From: Tetradesmus obliquus
Taxonomy: Eukaryota; Chlorophyta; Chlorophyceae; Sphaeropleales; Scenedesmaceae
Assembly (NCBI GenBank): GCA_030272155.1
Contig: CP126195.1
Location: forward strand, 1,285,001-1,349,000
Direction: 5' to 3'
DNA length: 64,000 nt
Position numbers and translations under genes: made by a program. The notes below the pieces were generated by a model, which was not told the origin of the DNA, searched no databases, and saw nothing but the letters and a program-made list of their open reading frames with translations. Of the stretch, positions 35,432 to 47,709 are shown one piece after another; position 1 is the stretch's first letter; every line of letters starts with the position of its first letter.

Positions 35432-36107
35432 CATGCAGCTGTGCTTAGTTGCTGCGACACGCCCGGGTGTGGCCCTCTGGCTGTGGCGGTTAGTCCTCCA
35501 ATGCACTCTCACACACCGCCATGGTGTCCGCAGTCATAGCAGTACCCACCAGTCATGTGCAGTACAGGGCGCTGAGAGCAGGTCTAGCTGACGCAGCGCC
35601 AAGCGCGTGCTTGCGTGGATGCTCACGGTCTGCAGCACTTTGCATCGGGCTGCAGTATTGGTCCCTCCAGGCTGCTGGTGCTTCAGCATCTTGTGTTGGC
35701 TTCATGTTTCGTGCTGAGCCTGTGGTGGTGCCACCTTCAAATGTAGGGCTTGCTCTGCCCTTGCTGGTTGCTGATGAAAACCCTCTTGCTGGCGACAGCC
35801 TTGCCGGGTTGATTGTATGCTCTTGGCTTAAAATAGCGTCTGGAGCAAAACTACGTGCCTTTTTATGATCCTCAGGCGTGTTTGAGCAAAGACACCCCTC
35901 AGGCGTGTTTGAGCAAAAACACCATGGACAAGTGACACCAGTTGAGCGTGGCATTGGCCGATGGGAGCTGCAACTTACTGCTTGCTGTTTAAACATTGAA
36001 TTCCTGAAGTTGTATTATTCGTGCGCAGTTCGTTGCTCAAACCAGCAAGCTCACACCAGGAACCTGTTTGCTTTGCGCACTCGTGCAGCCCCAGTGGAAG
36101 AGTTCTT
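35432..36107. other. Intergenic between the small membrane protein and the RINGv gene
   Basis: A ~27-bp direct repeat (CTCAGGCGTGTTTGAGCAAA) occurs twice at about 35873-35921. No supported gene; presumably a 3' untranslated region followed by a promoter. Confidence 0.4.
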
Positions 36108-37180
36108 ATGTGTCAGTCTCCTATTGCATCAATTGGTAGCCTGCCAGAGCCACAGTGCAGCGCCAGGACGCCAGAGCGGGATCACGTTTCTCTCACAAGC
36201 CAAGAAACATGCCGTGTGTGCTGGAGCAGCGATGATCTAACATGCTTAGTGCAACCGTGTGACTGCAGCGGGAGCATCGAGCATGTTCACGTCGAGTGAG
36301 TAGTGGTTGTCGAGGGGTCTCATAATCGCAGACCTACAGGGTGCTTGGGGCGTCAAAAAGGCCATCATGTACTCTCATTGGTGATGTTCATTACATGCAG
36401 GTTGCTCGGATGTGCCTGCATGTCCAACTTCAGCAGTGCTGCTGTTGCAGCTGCTCATTTTAACTTATGTGCCTTCCTTGCATGTGCAGGTGCCTACAGC
36501 AATGGCAGCGCGTGCTTTGGCAGTCCGGCCAGTGTCGACGAGCGCTGCACTGCGACGTGTGCAGGCAGCCTTACAAGCAGCCATTCCTCAGCTTCCCGCT
36601 GCAGCAGCGCTTGCCGCTGCTGGCACGTGCGCGGCAGTTGCTGCTGCGGCTGTACCACAACCCTGACCTAGCTCTCAAGGCCTGGCGCTGCTGTGTTATG
36701 TTTGGAGGCCTTGCTGCTGGCACACACAGAGGCGTCACAGGCTTCAGGGCTGGCCTTACAGTAGGCCTGAAGTCAGCATGGCCTCTGGCATCCTGCACAC
36801 TGCGGCTTGCTCCACAAATGAGCATGCTGGCAGCCATGCTGCCGCACCTGCAGCCGCTGCTGCGTGCAGCGCTGCGCTGCAGCTGCGCAGTGATGCTTGC
36901 AGAGGTGGCGCTGGCTAGTGCAGCTGGGCTACTGTGCGGCGGCTTGCTTGGGTTCTGCCTGGGCACGTTTGGCGTGGTGCGCCTGACAGCGCAAGGCAGC
37001 TGCCATGCAGCCTCGTCAGCAGCAGCACTTGCGGCATGGCTGGCAGCCCGCAGGCCACCACGAAGGGCCGCAGCTGGGCCTGCTGCTGCAGCAGCTGCTG
37101 TGGGCTCTGCTGCAAAGCCTGGCGGCGCAATGTCAGCAGCGCTAGCGGCGGCGCTGCTGCGGCTACGATCGCCATGTTAA
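36108..37180 (+). CDS. RINGv (MARCH-like) membrane E3 ubiquitin ligase
   Basis: Two exons, 36108-36295 and 36490-37180, give 292 residues. The junction falls inside the zinc finger and restores it exactly. The C4HC3 RING-CH pattern is complete: CRVC, CDC, seven residues to His, HVEC, then CDVC, with the typical CSGSIEHVHVECLQQW core. The rest of exon 2 encodes Ala/Leu-rich hydrophobic segments (around LAEVALASAAGLLCGGLLGF and others), then an Ala/Arg-rich tail. MARCH-type ligases sit in endomembranes and ubiquitinate membrane proteins; the substrate is unknown. ATG 36108 is the first in-frame start, though an upstream exon cannot be excluded. Confidence 0.85.
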
Positions 37181-39468
37181 GCAGAGCAGCATCTGCCGCA
37201 CCTCGCACGCTGCGCCGGCATTGTTGCTGCTGTCAGCTGCAGGATATTCTTGCAGGGTGTGGGGCTCAGTTGTAGGATGGCGCGGCAGCACGTGGTTATG
37301 TCCGGGCACTGTCTGTCCTTTGTGTTTGGGTATTTTCACAGCCGCATGGTTTTCCCTTCATGCAGCAACGCTTTGAACCCAATCCCAGCAGTGCAGCAAG
37401 TGTCTTTGGTGGCACTGTGGCCAGCTGGCTGTTGCAAAAACAGGCGTGCAAGACAGACGCCACAGCTTGCAGGCAGCAGTGCAGCACGTACCATTTGGCA
37501 GCATTGGCGCCCAGCTGTGGGCTTCTTTGTGGATTTGTGAATGGTGTTGCTGCCTGGCACAGCTGCTGGCATGGCTTGAGTGTCGTGTTTGTTTGGTTTA
37601 ATAGAGGGATGCTCCTGCTGTAGTCGTACTAGGCGAAGAAGTCTCTGGAACCGCATGTGTTGCCATGCATTGGTGCTCTTTGTTGGACTGTCGCAGTTGC
37701 TGCCCCTGCAGCGTGTGTTTTTCAGTGCGCCAGGTGCCGCCGTTGCCCTTTATGTGATCGTTGTTTGGGGCCTGGGGCAAAATCCATGTGCCGAACAGTA
37801 AAAACTTGGTTATTTAGTGACAGGTGGGTGGGTGGGTGATTGATGTGGGGCATCTCAAGGGATGTTCATTTTGGGGACACCGGTGCTGGCTTCGCTAGCT
37901 AGCTAGCTTGTCCTCCATGTGTATCCGTACATCATGCATTTGTACGTGTTTTTAGTTGTATCTATACAGTTGGCGAGGCTGCAGTTGTCACTGTATCTGT
38001 ATTATCGTGCAGGCTGGTGTCCCGCCTGGCAGCAGCATGTGACTGCATCGTGAGACCTGCCTTAAGGTCTGGCCTTTTTGCTATGTGCACGTGATGGCAT
38101 GTGCATGTTTCCCCTGTATCTTTTCTTGGGGTGGTCACTTCCTATGGAGTTCGTCATGTACCTCGGCTGTGCTCTCGTTTTCTTGCGTGAGAGCACGTGG
38201 CTTGACATGAGTCGTACCATGGTTGCGTTTTGGGTTGGATCAGCATCAAGGCCGGTTTTATGCATCAGGGTCTAGGTCAGGTCGTGTTTGGTTTTGCTGA
38301 GATGTGCCATATCTTATGCTGGTGCTAGTGGGGCGACATGCTGCAGGCACCAACAGTTGCATTGTGTTGCGTGCATGGGGGCAAAGCTGCTAGTTGGTGG
38401 TTATGTCGCTCTCCTCCTGAGGTGTGAGATACAGAGAGGCCGGGGGTGGGTAGTTGACCCTGGCCTTTTTGTCACCTGTTGACAGTACGTGCATGGGCTG
38501 CACCCGTGAATGCCATGGCATTAGCTTAGGTCAGTTGTGCGTGCTTGCGCCAGCTTTGTATGTGTGTCGACTGCCACGCGATTGGCTTTCATCAGCACCA
38601 CTGGTGTGTTTCTTGCACTGATCCGGGATACTCGCACTGAACTTGTGTGCGCGTGCTGTGGGCGTCGTGCGCGCAGCAGGGGTGACAGCAGCATCTGTGA
38701 TGCAGCTGCAGCTGCCAGGGATTGAAGGAACGGCCCATGGTCATGCGTGACCAAGTCGCCTGTACTGTATAGCGTAAAACGTACACACCAAGGGGCTTCC
38801 AGGTTTGACATGTGCCTTTGGATCTGGCTACTGCTGTGCATTGGGAAGTGTGCCCATGAGCAGCAGGTGTTGCGCGTGCGCCTGAGGCCAACACTTTGCA
38901 CGCAGTGGATTTGTAGGGATGATGCTTGGATGCGTGTGGGTCTGTTAGGTGATGGGTACTGATGAAAGTATACATGCATCTGGTGGGTCATGGGATGTCT
39001 TATCAAACAGACAGAGAGCTGGCTGCAAAGTTGCTGCCTGCAGTGATGCGTACCAGGCACAAACATGCATCTGTTAGTGCACCCTGTGTGCTCCGCAAGT
39101 CAAGTTGCAGCCATCAAGATGCTCCTGCGGTTAAAACTCATGGCAACACACTATCATTGCCAGAAAGCTGCAATGTATGCTTTTACATGCAGCGCAGGTC
39201 AGTCGTGGCAATCCTTGGCAATTGACCTTTTGTCTGCTAGGCAGGGCCGTCTGTCTGGTCAGGTGTGGTGTCACCAAAACCCCACAGGCACTGTTGCCCA
39301 TATGAGCTTGTATCCTGAACTTCAGTGAATTATACAGGCTGTTCTAGGCCTAATTTTGGTGACACTTGCTATTATCTGGCGTGAAACGTGCCTCTCTTCA
39401 TTTGAATGTACTGCACAGCCTGATGATGAACGGCCCCTAGCACAGCAGGCAATTCAAGTGCCTCAGCC
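37181..39468. other. TG-rich intergenic or long 3' untranslated region
   Basis: About 2.3 kb with strong T and G excess on the plus strand and no supported gene. It holds small simple repeats (GGTG units near 37823-37838; CTAG units near 37893-37908). It follows a plus-strand gene and precedes CFAP58, so it may be a long 3' untranslated region plus a promoter. Confidence 0.45.
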
Positions 39469-42400
39469 ATGTCGGGAGTACAGGCTGCCCTTAGGGCTTC
39501 GCAAGAGGCCTCGAAGCTGGGTGACAGCAAAGCGTACGACGCTCTCGAGGGAGATTTCCAGGAGGTAAGTCGGAGCCAGCACAGGCATGCCACGGGCAAT
39601 TGCTGATATATAATAGTTTTGATTTGTTGCCTGGAAAACGATATCATTGGCTGCTACTCGGTCAGACGCGGGAGAGGGTCAGGCACACTGCAATGGGCTG
39701 CTGTTCCCTGTGTGTTGCTTGTCTGCTTGTGCACGGCACTACCTGCAGGTGTTACAAGAGCTTGCCAGTGACAAGGGGCTTGAGAGGTTCCGTATTGAGT
39801 ATGAAAAGCTCTACAGGGCCCTCAAGAAGTCACATGGCAAGTTACCTGATGCTGACAGCAGCAGCACACCGCCTGTGTATGTTTCAGCACCAGAGGAAAC
39901 AGGCAGCTGCTTGCTTAGCTGGGAGAGCTTACTACAGCACTGTACAAACTGAAGTTGGAGCATGCACAGCACATATGTGCCTGCAGCATCCAGCACGCAT
40001 CTCAGGCTGAGTCAGCGTGCAGCATGTCCGAGCAGTGCAGCTGCTGCTCGGCAAGTGCATGGACACTTGGCTGCTGAAGCAGAGTTCTTGAGCATGTTCC
40101 CTGCCACTGCCTTGCAGACAATGAGAAGCGCTTGGTCAAGAAGTGCCGGGAGCTCAACACAGAGATTGTTGGTAATGCAGCAAAGGTGCAGACAGCACTC
40201 AAGCTCAGTGAGGAGGACCAGCAAACCATTGTGGCACTCAAGAAGGAGATTGAGAAAGCATGGAAGATGGTAGATGCCAGCCATGAGAAGGTGCGGGCAA
40301 TTGCAACTGCAACGTCAGTGCGCTGCATCTTGCAGAGCAGCTTGCTTGCAGGACAGCAGTGGTCCCGTGCATGCAGCACATGCTGCAGCTCGCTTCTGCC
40401 AGCACAGCACCACCGCAGCACAAGCACAGCTGTTCCTGCAAGCTGCAATGCTACTTTGCTGAGCAGCAGTGCATGTCCCCATCAGCAAGTGGCTCCCTGT
40501 GTGCACCCGTTCAACACCGTGACCACTTGCTCCTGCAGGAGGCCAAGGCCAAGGAGGCCATAATGCAGCTCAAAGCAGAGATCGCCAACCTCACCCGCCT
40601 GGCTGAGGCAGGCAGCGCGCTCAGCATGGGCGAGGAGGCCACTCTCAATGAGCTCATGAAGCAGCGCGATGAGCTCGCGCGCGAGCGGGATGCGCAGGTG
40701 CGAGCGCCGTGCAGGCAGCTAAACTGGCAGGTGTTGGGTGACATGGAATGTGTGGCAAGCGGGCAAGGCAACACGAGCTGCGTTGACCACAAGCAGGAGC
40801 AACCGGCCGTGTTGCATTGGCCAGTGGAAGCAAGGACGATGCTGAGGCAGAGCTTGTAGCATAAACAGCAGAGCAACATGGCATGCTCAGCCACTGTTGC
40901 AACTGACGTGCCTAGTGGCGGCTGGTAGCCGGTCCACCACAGCCATCAGCCCTGTGCAATAACACTGTTTGAATTGCTGAAATTGTTGTCCTAAGAACAT
41001 GGTCATTGCTGTGCTGTGCCTGCTGTGGGCAATGCTTTGCAGGTGGAGCAGATCTTGTCGCTGCGCTCAGACCTCATGGATGCTGCTGAGAAGCTGCGCA
41101 GGGCAGAGTCCGACAAGCAGCAGGCAGAGGCAGACATTGCCAGTCAGAAGCAGCAGGTGTGAGGCGAAGCTGGCAGCAGCAGCAGTGAACCTGCTGTCTG
41201 CAGGTTGCAGGCAAGCAAGTGCAGCAGGAGTAACAGACAGGCTGCAGCAGCAGCGCACATTGGCAATTGCCCGGCAGTTTGTTAGGCCGACTTTATTGCA
41301 CGTGCCACAGCAGCGAAAGCAACTGCAGCTGCACCTGCACAGCATGTTGCCTCCCGCATGTGCACATCTGTGAATGCCTGTTCAAACTTGCAGCGCTCCC
41401 CCTGATCCTGACCTGCAGATTGCTGAGAAGAAGTCTGAGGCTGAGCGCGAGGGGCGGCGGCGTGAGCGGCTGGAGCGGGAGGTGCGCGACCTCAAGGCGC
41501 AGGTGGAGGCGAAGAACATGGAGGTGCGCAGGCCTTGTCAGCAGACCTTGTCATGTGGCCGCCCGATAATGTGTTGTCAGACCCCATCATATGATGGCAT
41601 GGCAGGCGCAGCAGCAGGCGGCTAGACGCAGGTTGTGACACACAGCCAGACGAGGAGCTGTGTGGGACTACATGCACCCATCCTGGCTTGTGCTGCTGGT
41701 GGGCCTGAAACAATCAGCAATGAACATCAAATGCAGGTTGGCATGGGTAGGCCACGCCGTGCTCAGCTGCTGTTTCTGGTTTATGTGCAGGTGCGCACCA
41801 AGCAGCTGGACATCGCTGGCGCTGAGGAGCAGGTGGCTCGCCTGGAGGGCCTGGTGAAGGAGGCCAAGGGCGCCACAGACAAGGTCCAGAAGGAGTTCAA
41901 CGCACTCAGCGAGAAGGCGAGTGAGGGATGCAGCTGCAATGGGCTTGGCCGTGTTGTAATGTTGTTGCTTCATATCAGACAGCAAACGTAATCTGTTAGA
42001 AGATATCGACTGCATGGCACATTCGGTTGCTGACAGGCTGTTGTTGCTGCTGCTGCTGCTGCTGCAGGTGTCCAAGCTGCACCATGACCTGGAGGAGGCG
42101 GTGCACACCAACACGCAGCTGCTGGCTGACAGCAGCAGCAAGCAGGTGGAGCTGCACGGCAAGGAGGAGGAGCTGGCAGCGCTGCGGGTGGAGATGGCCA
42201 AGGTGGTCAAGGTGAGAGAGATGAGATGAGAACAACTTGTGCAACACACCCACCTCGGTGCCCTTTTTGCGCTGATATATAATCACAGGCGATGTACAGA
42301 ATGTGCGCAACGAGGCAGGCACTAGCAGTCACTGCTGGGGCGTTGCAGTGATATGGCGCATGGCCTGGCTTCTGACCCTGCAACAATTGTGCCATGCAAA

Positions 42401-43392
42401 CTGCCGTGCATGCGCAGCAGCTCATGTGAAGTAAAACGTGCCTGCTTTCTGTCTAAGCTACCAGCTAATAGTTGCGTCTGATGGCGCGGCTTGATGCAGG
42501 TGAAGGACGCCACCATGAAGAAGATGAAGTCGCTGGAGGACGCCAAGGAGGCCGTGGAGTCTGAGCGGGACGGGCTCAAGGCCACAGTGGCCAGCCTGAA
42601 GCGTGATGTCGATGCGGCGCGCCAGGCGGCCTCCAGCGAGCAGAAGAAGCTGGATGAGCTGGCGCATGAGCGCGACATCCTCAACAAGCTGCGCACACAG
42701 GTGTGTAGCTGGCAGTTGGTTGGAAATGTGACGGCAGGTTTGTGGGCTGCAGGGACAGCAGACAGGAGCACCGCACAGGAGTTGAAAGAGTTTGTATTTA
42801 GTTGTAATGGCATGTATGCTGGCGGAGTGTTGAATGCATTGCTCTTGTCTATGCTGCTGCTGCTGCTGCTGCAGGCGGACTCTGCTACGCAGAAGCAGGT
42901 GGACCTAGTTCGCATGACTGAGAACACCAAGAGGAACCTGGAGCAGGAGGTGGCAGCATATAGGTGAGGCAGCAACGGGGCAGCTGCCGTGCAAGAAGGA
43001 TCTTGATGCATGTACACAGCAGTGTGGCCGTCAGTGATGCTGGCAAGCCGCAGTAACCAGCTGCGACAGGTGGCTGTAACGAGGTGCGCTTGTTGGTGTT
43101 GCTACTTACTTGGCTGTCGACATTACTGCACTGCAGGGCGGAGGCACAGCGCAGCGCCAAGCAGCTGGTGCAGTTGGAGAAGGAGCGGGAGAAGTACAGC
43201 CTGGAATCGAGTGAGGCAAATGCACGCTACATGCAGGTGAGGCATGGCAATGTCTGCAGGCACAGGCTGCACACCCCAACTGTGTCAGCAGTGCTGAGGC
43301 GCGGCTGTCACACTGCCAGTCCTATTGCACAGTGCACAATGTTCAACAGTGAAGAGTGACATGCAAAAACAATGCTCCATCATCTCATTTTG

Positions 43393-43446
<54 letters not shown>

Positions 43447-46400
43447 CGCTTGATGAGGTGAAGGTGCGCGAGGTGGCGCTGGTGGAGCTGCAGAAGCGCA
43501 TCACCGACGGCGACGGCCGCCTGAAGCAGCAGCAGGCGCTGTACGAGGCTGTGCGCGCTGATCGCAACATGTACAGCAAGTCGCTCATTGAGGCACAGGT
43601 GCGCAAAAGACTTGGCTTTCCAGCAGAGCGCAGCGTGTTGGGACAAAGTGAGTGTGTGCACGGTTTGCAGACGTACCGCTCTATGTACATATGCATGGGT
43701 GCATGGCTGCGCATACGTTGCTTGCACGACAGCCACAGTCCACCAGTGCAAGTCCAACAAAGTATGTGCAATCGTCGTCTCCCCTCTGACACAAACATTC
43801 ACAAACATGCACAAACACACGCAATCACACATACACGCGCAGGACGAGATCAGTGAGATGAAGCGCAAGTTCAAGATCATGGGCCACCAGATCGAGCAGC
43901 TCAAGGAGGAGCTCAGCGCCAAGGACCTGGCGCTGGTCAAGGAACACTTTGACCACATGAAGGTGGGCGGGGTGGGGCTGGAGGCAGCAGATATGGACAG
44001 ATGCCTGGGCTGCAGGGGGCATGCCGCAGCAGGCGCAGGATGTCTGCTGCCAATGCATCTGTTCGCACACGTTACAACAGGCTGGGTTGTGTGCGCAGGG
44101 CTGCCGGAGCTCTGCTTGCAGTGCACCTGCACCATCCCCATACACATCATATCGCATGCGTTTATCCCCTGCCGTTGCAACCCCAACAGGTTGAGAAGGA
44201 GAAGGAGGGCCTGCGCATGGAGCTGAACAAGGCCCGCAACAACATCGGCGAGGCGGAGAGCGCCATCGCCACGCAGAAGGCGCAGCTGGAGAAGCTCAAC
44301 CACGTGGTGGCGGAGGCGGACGCAGGTGGGGCTAGGGGCGTGCAGGCTGCAGCCGCGTATGATATTTCGCCATTTGTTACCGCAGGCAGCAGCAGCGGCA
44401 GCAGCAGCTTGGCCACTACTGGCTGTATGATAATCCGAGAAATGGATGTGTTTGTTCAAGTGTAATGCTGTTGTGTCTGCTCGACTACACGTTTACATAC
44501 CATGCGTGACAATCTGCGTGTGCTGCAGAGCGTGTACGCCAGAAGAAGGAGCTGGACCTGGTGCTGGGCGAGCGCGACATCCTGGGCACGCAGCTCATCC
44601 GGCGCAACGACGAGCTGGCGCTGCTGTACGAGAAGGTCAAGATCCAGCAGAGCACGCTCAGCAGGGGGCAGCTGCAGTACAGGGACAGGTGAGGGCAGCA
44701 GCCGGCTGCTGGCTGCTGAAAGTGGCGAACCTATGCTGCACAAGTATTTGCGCTTACATCCATCCATGCCCAGCACCCTTTGAGGTGGGTGAGGCAGTTG
44801 ATGACAGTATGGGTTTGTTGCGATCTGCCTCATTGACTGGTGCATTAATCACAGTGTGTGCTGCTGTCTGCATGCTGCTGGCCTCAGGCTGAATGAGATC
44901 CGCGTGCTGAAGATCAAGCTGGCCGACCTGAAGCGCGAGCTGCACGTGCTGCGCACCGGCGTGGCAAATGTGGACGTGCTCAAGCGAGAGGTGAGGGGTG
45001 TGGGCAGCCTGCGGTGCAGCACGGCCACGGATCTGTTTGGGAACCTACAATAAAGGTGGCTGTGTGGTTGGCAGCAGAGTGAGCTGCAAAGAGCAAACAG
45101 CTGGGGAGCTTCCATCCACTGGCTCCTTCCCCTTCATGTCTGCCTCGAAACTGCTTTGCATGCCTGTGCATTCGTCTCACAATTCTCATGTCTATATGTA
45201 TCAAGCGGCTTGACACGCTGCTTGCTGCACTGTCTCTGCTGCTGCTGCTGCTGCGGCGGTGGCTGGCCGCCAGGTTGCCAGCCTTGGCCGGCAGCTGCTG
45301 CAGGAGCGCACCAAGGTGCGGGCGCTGGGCGAGGAGCTGGAGAACCCGCTCAACGTGCACAGGTGGGTGGTGTGTGCAGCTGGTTGGCATGTATGTCTGC
45401 GGGGCAGCGTTGTGGTGGTCTAACCTGCATGTACATGCTGTTGGCGCGCGCTTCTTGTGCAAAGTGCAGCGTGTGTGTCTGCAGCACAACGCAGGACTGT
45501 GGATGTTGGGGGTGTTGAGTTGAGTCTGCTCTATGGGTAGTGTAGCGTCTGTGGGTTGCTGCTGAACTGTGACTGCTGCTTGGTATGCGGTAGCACAGGG
45601 TGGCAAGGTAGCCTGCGCTGGGTAACGTTGGCTGCTTGATTCTTTGGAGGTAGCATGATGCATGGAGGAGCGTGTGCCTGGCATTGTTGAGCTTCGTCTG
45701 CTAGTGCTACAAGCCATGGGGACGTCTGGTGTATCAAGTAAGGAGTGCTGGGTGCTGCTACAGCATCAATCAACATATGCCTGCCTCTCCGCCCCGCAGG
45801 TGGCGCAAGCTGGAGGGCAGCGACCCCTCCACGTACGAGATGATCCAGAAGATCCAGACGCTGCAGAAGCGCCTCATCAGCAAGACAGAGGAGGCCGTGG
45901 AGAAGGACCTGCTCATACAGGTGAGGAAATGTTGTGCAAATGGGATGCAGGCAGAGAGTGTAGCATGAACCTGTGCATGGTTGCCACCGTGTCTGGCTGT
46001 CACCCTCTCATGCAGTGCCAAAGGGTGCCCAGCATTGTGTGAGGCCTGGGTACCCTGCAAATCGCAGCGCCAGTCGCTGTAGTTAGACCGACTTGGCTGG
46101 GATGTGTGGTTTGATAGCGTGTGTCTCGTTCGTGTGCGCTTGCAGGAGAAGGAGAAGCTCTATGTGGAGCTGAAGGGCATCCTGGCTCGCCAGCCTGGCC
46201 CGGAGGTGGCCGAGCAGCTGAGCATCTACCAGGTGAGAGCAGGGAGAGGGGTGGCAGCTCCACATGGAGTGGGTGCAGGGCTTAGGGTGCGGCATCAGTG
46301 TGGTAGGACGGCGCTTGCTGCGGATGCCAGGCCAGCGCTGTGTAGTGAGATCAGATCACTGCATCCACGGCGTGCATGCAGCTTACTAACACAGCCAGCA

Positions 46401-47100
46401 TGTGCTACTGGCTGAACAGCTGCTGGCTGTCGTGACTGAGCAGAGTGTGCTCTGTTGATGTGAGCCGGGCTGCTAGACTGTTCTCGACTGGCTGCTGTTC
46501 TGTTGTTTTTGCTAATGTGCAGGCGAGCTTGCGTGACAAGACCAAGCAGCTGAAGGCCATGGCTTCAGAGCTCAACATGTACCAAGCACAGGTGGGCTAG
46601 CAGCAAGTATCAGCTGCAAGCCGCAGAGCCCGAATGAGCCACCTGCGCTGCACTTGGCACAGCACATGGTGTCGCTGTCATGTCAGTTGATTTGAATTCC
46701 TACAGCCTAGCACCATCACATGGCTGCTGCATTGCAGCATCTGTTGTTGCTAGCAAGGGCAGCATTTTGAGCATGGCTGCTGGGTGTCGCCGGCGCCTTT
46801 TTTTCTGCGCAGGTTGCGGAGTACAAGTACGAGATAGAGCGGCTTACACGTGAGCTGGCTGGGCTAAAGAAGAAGTACTATGAGGCAAAGAAGCGAGAAC
46901 AGCTGGACAAAGAGGCAGCACGGGGCGCAGCAGCAGCAGCTGGGGCGCTGGGCAGTGCAGCAGGCCTGATGGGCATGCTGGGGGCTGCTGCTGCAGGCAG
47001 CGGCACAGCAGGCAGCAAGGCGGCGCCTGGCGGCCAGCAGCAGCAGTTGCAGCAGCAGCGCTTCACAGGGGGAGGGTTCTCACTCAGCACGGTAGGATGA
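39469..47100 (+). CDS. CFAP58: Cilia- and flagella-associated protein 58
   Basis: Twenty-one exons, all in phase: 39469-39564, 39749-39836, 40118-40290, 40539-40697, 41043-41156, 41419-41523, 41791-41916, 42068-42211, 42500-42700, 42875-42963, 43137-43236, 43446-43598, 43843-43962, 44190-44325, 44529-44688, 44888-44990, 45274-45362, 45800-45920, 46146-46232, 46523-46591 and 46813-47100. The product is 906 residues (human 872), almost wholly coiled coil. Family signatures are strong in the C-terminal half: GTQLIRRNDELALLYEKVKI, ELENPLNVHRWRKLEGSDP, LQKRLISKTEE, ARQPGPEVAEQL, EYKYEIERLTREL and the tail FTGGGFSLST. CFAP58 is an axonemal protein needed for cilium or flagellum assembly and motility. 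An Ala/Gly/Gln-rich insert precedes the tail. Introns 2 and 7 appear to be GC-AG. CTG runs abut several acceptors. Confidence 0.97.
43394..43441 (+). repeat. CTG run at the CFAP58 exon 12 acceptor
   Basis: Sixteen uninterrupted CTG units end at CTGCCAG|GCG, the 3' splice site of exon 12. No other pyrimidine tract is present. Confidence 0.95.
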
Positions 47101-47127
47101 TGATTGTGCCCAGGTTTTTGCGCAAAC

Positions 47128-47132
47128 TGTAA
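47128..47132 (+). terminator. Putative polyadenylation word TGTAA after CFAP58
   Basis: TGTAA lies 28 bp past the stop codon; another occurs near 47202. Confidence 0.4.
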
Positions 47133-47709
47133 CGTCTGATTGCTGAAGTGCGCAAAGTGCGAGTCACCAAGTTTCTTTATAGGGGCCTTGCTTCGCCATT
47201 GTGTAAAGGCATGGCTCAGAGGGTCCATCATTTGCTCAGCTTGAAAGGAAGCGAAGGACGGGTCCAAGCCTGGAAGTAAACCTTGGTGCTGTTGTGAGCC
47301 TTGACATTCCTGAAAATACCTGAAAGTTACAGCATGTGGAACAAGAAACCGTGGCTATCATTGAGCTGAGATAGCCTGGCCGTGGTGCAGCAATCGTCGT
47401 TGCAGTGTGACCTGCCCAATTACCTGCCCCTGCCCAGGGCTGAGGCTGTAGCAGAGCAAGCAGTCAACGACGCGTTACGGCACCGCCCGTCGGCCCGAGG
47501 CTGCTGAACATATATTTTTTTTCTCTGCCATACGTGTTGAAGTGCTTTCGCCATAAGTTGACCAGGATCTTGTGTGCGGTTCTAGAGGGGTGACGTGCCA
47601 GTTTGAGTAGCATGATCTAACCAGCTAAGGCTGTGGCGTGAGCGGCGATCTACTTTAGACTTGATTCACAACAGCCAATTGCCCGACATTGCTCTAACAG
47701 CTTGTCACC
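47133..47709. other. Intergenic between CFAP58 and the DUF3054 gene
   Basis: No gene seen. CATATATTTTTTTTCTC near 47508 is the most promoter-like stretch, about 200 bp before the next start codon. Confidence 0.4.

Noticed and set aside
43380-44459. 359-residue minus-strand frame
   Set aside because: It is antisense to CFAP58 exons 12-14; their phase-consistent coiled-coil coding explains the open frame.
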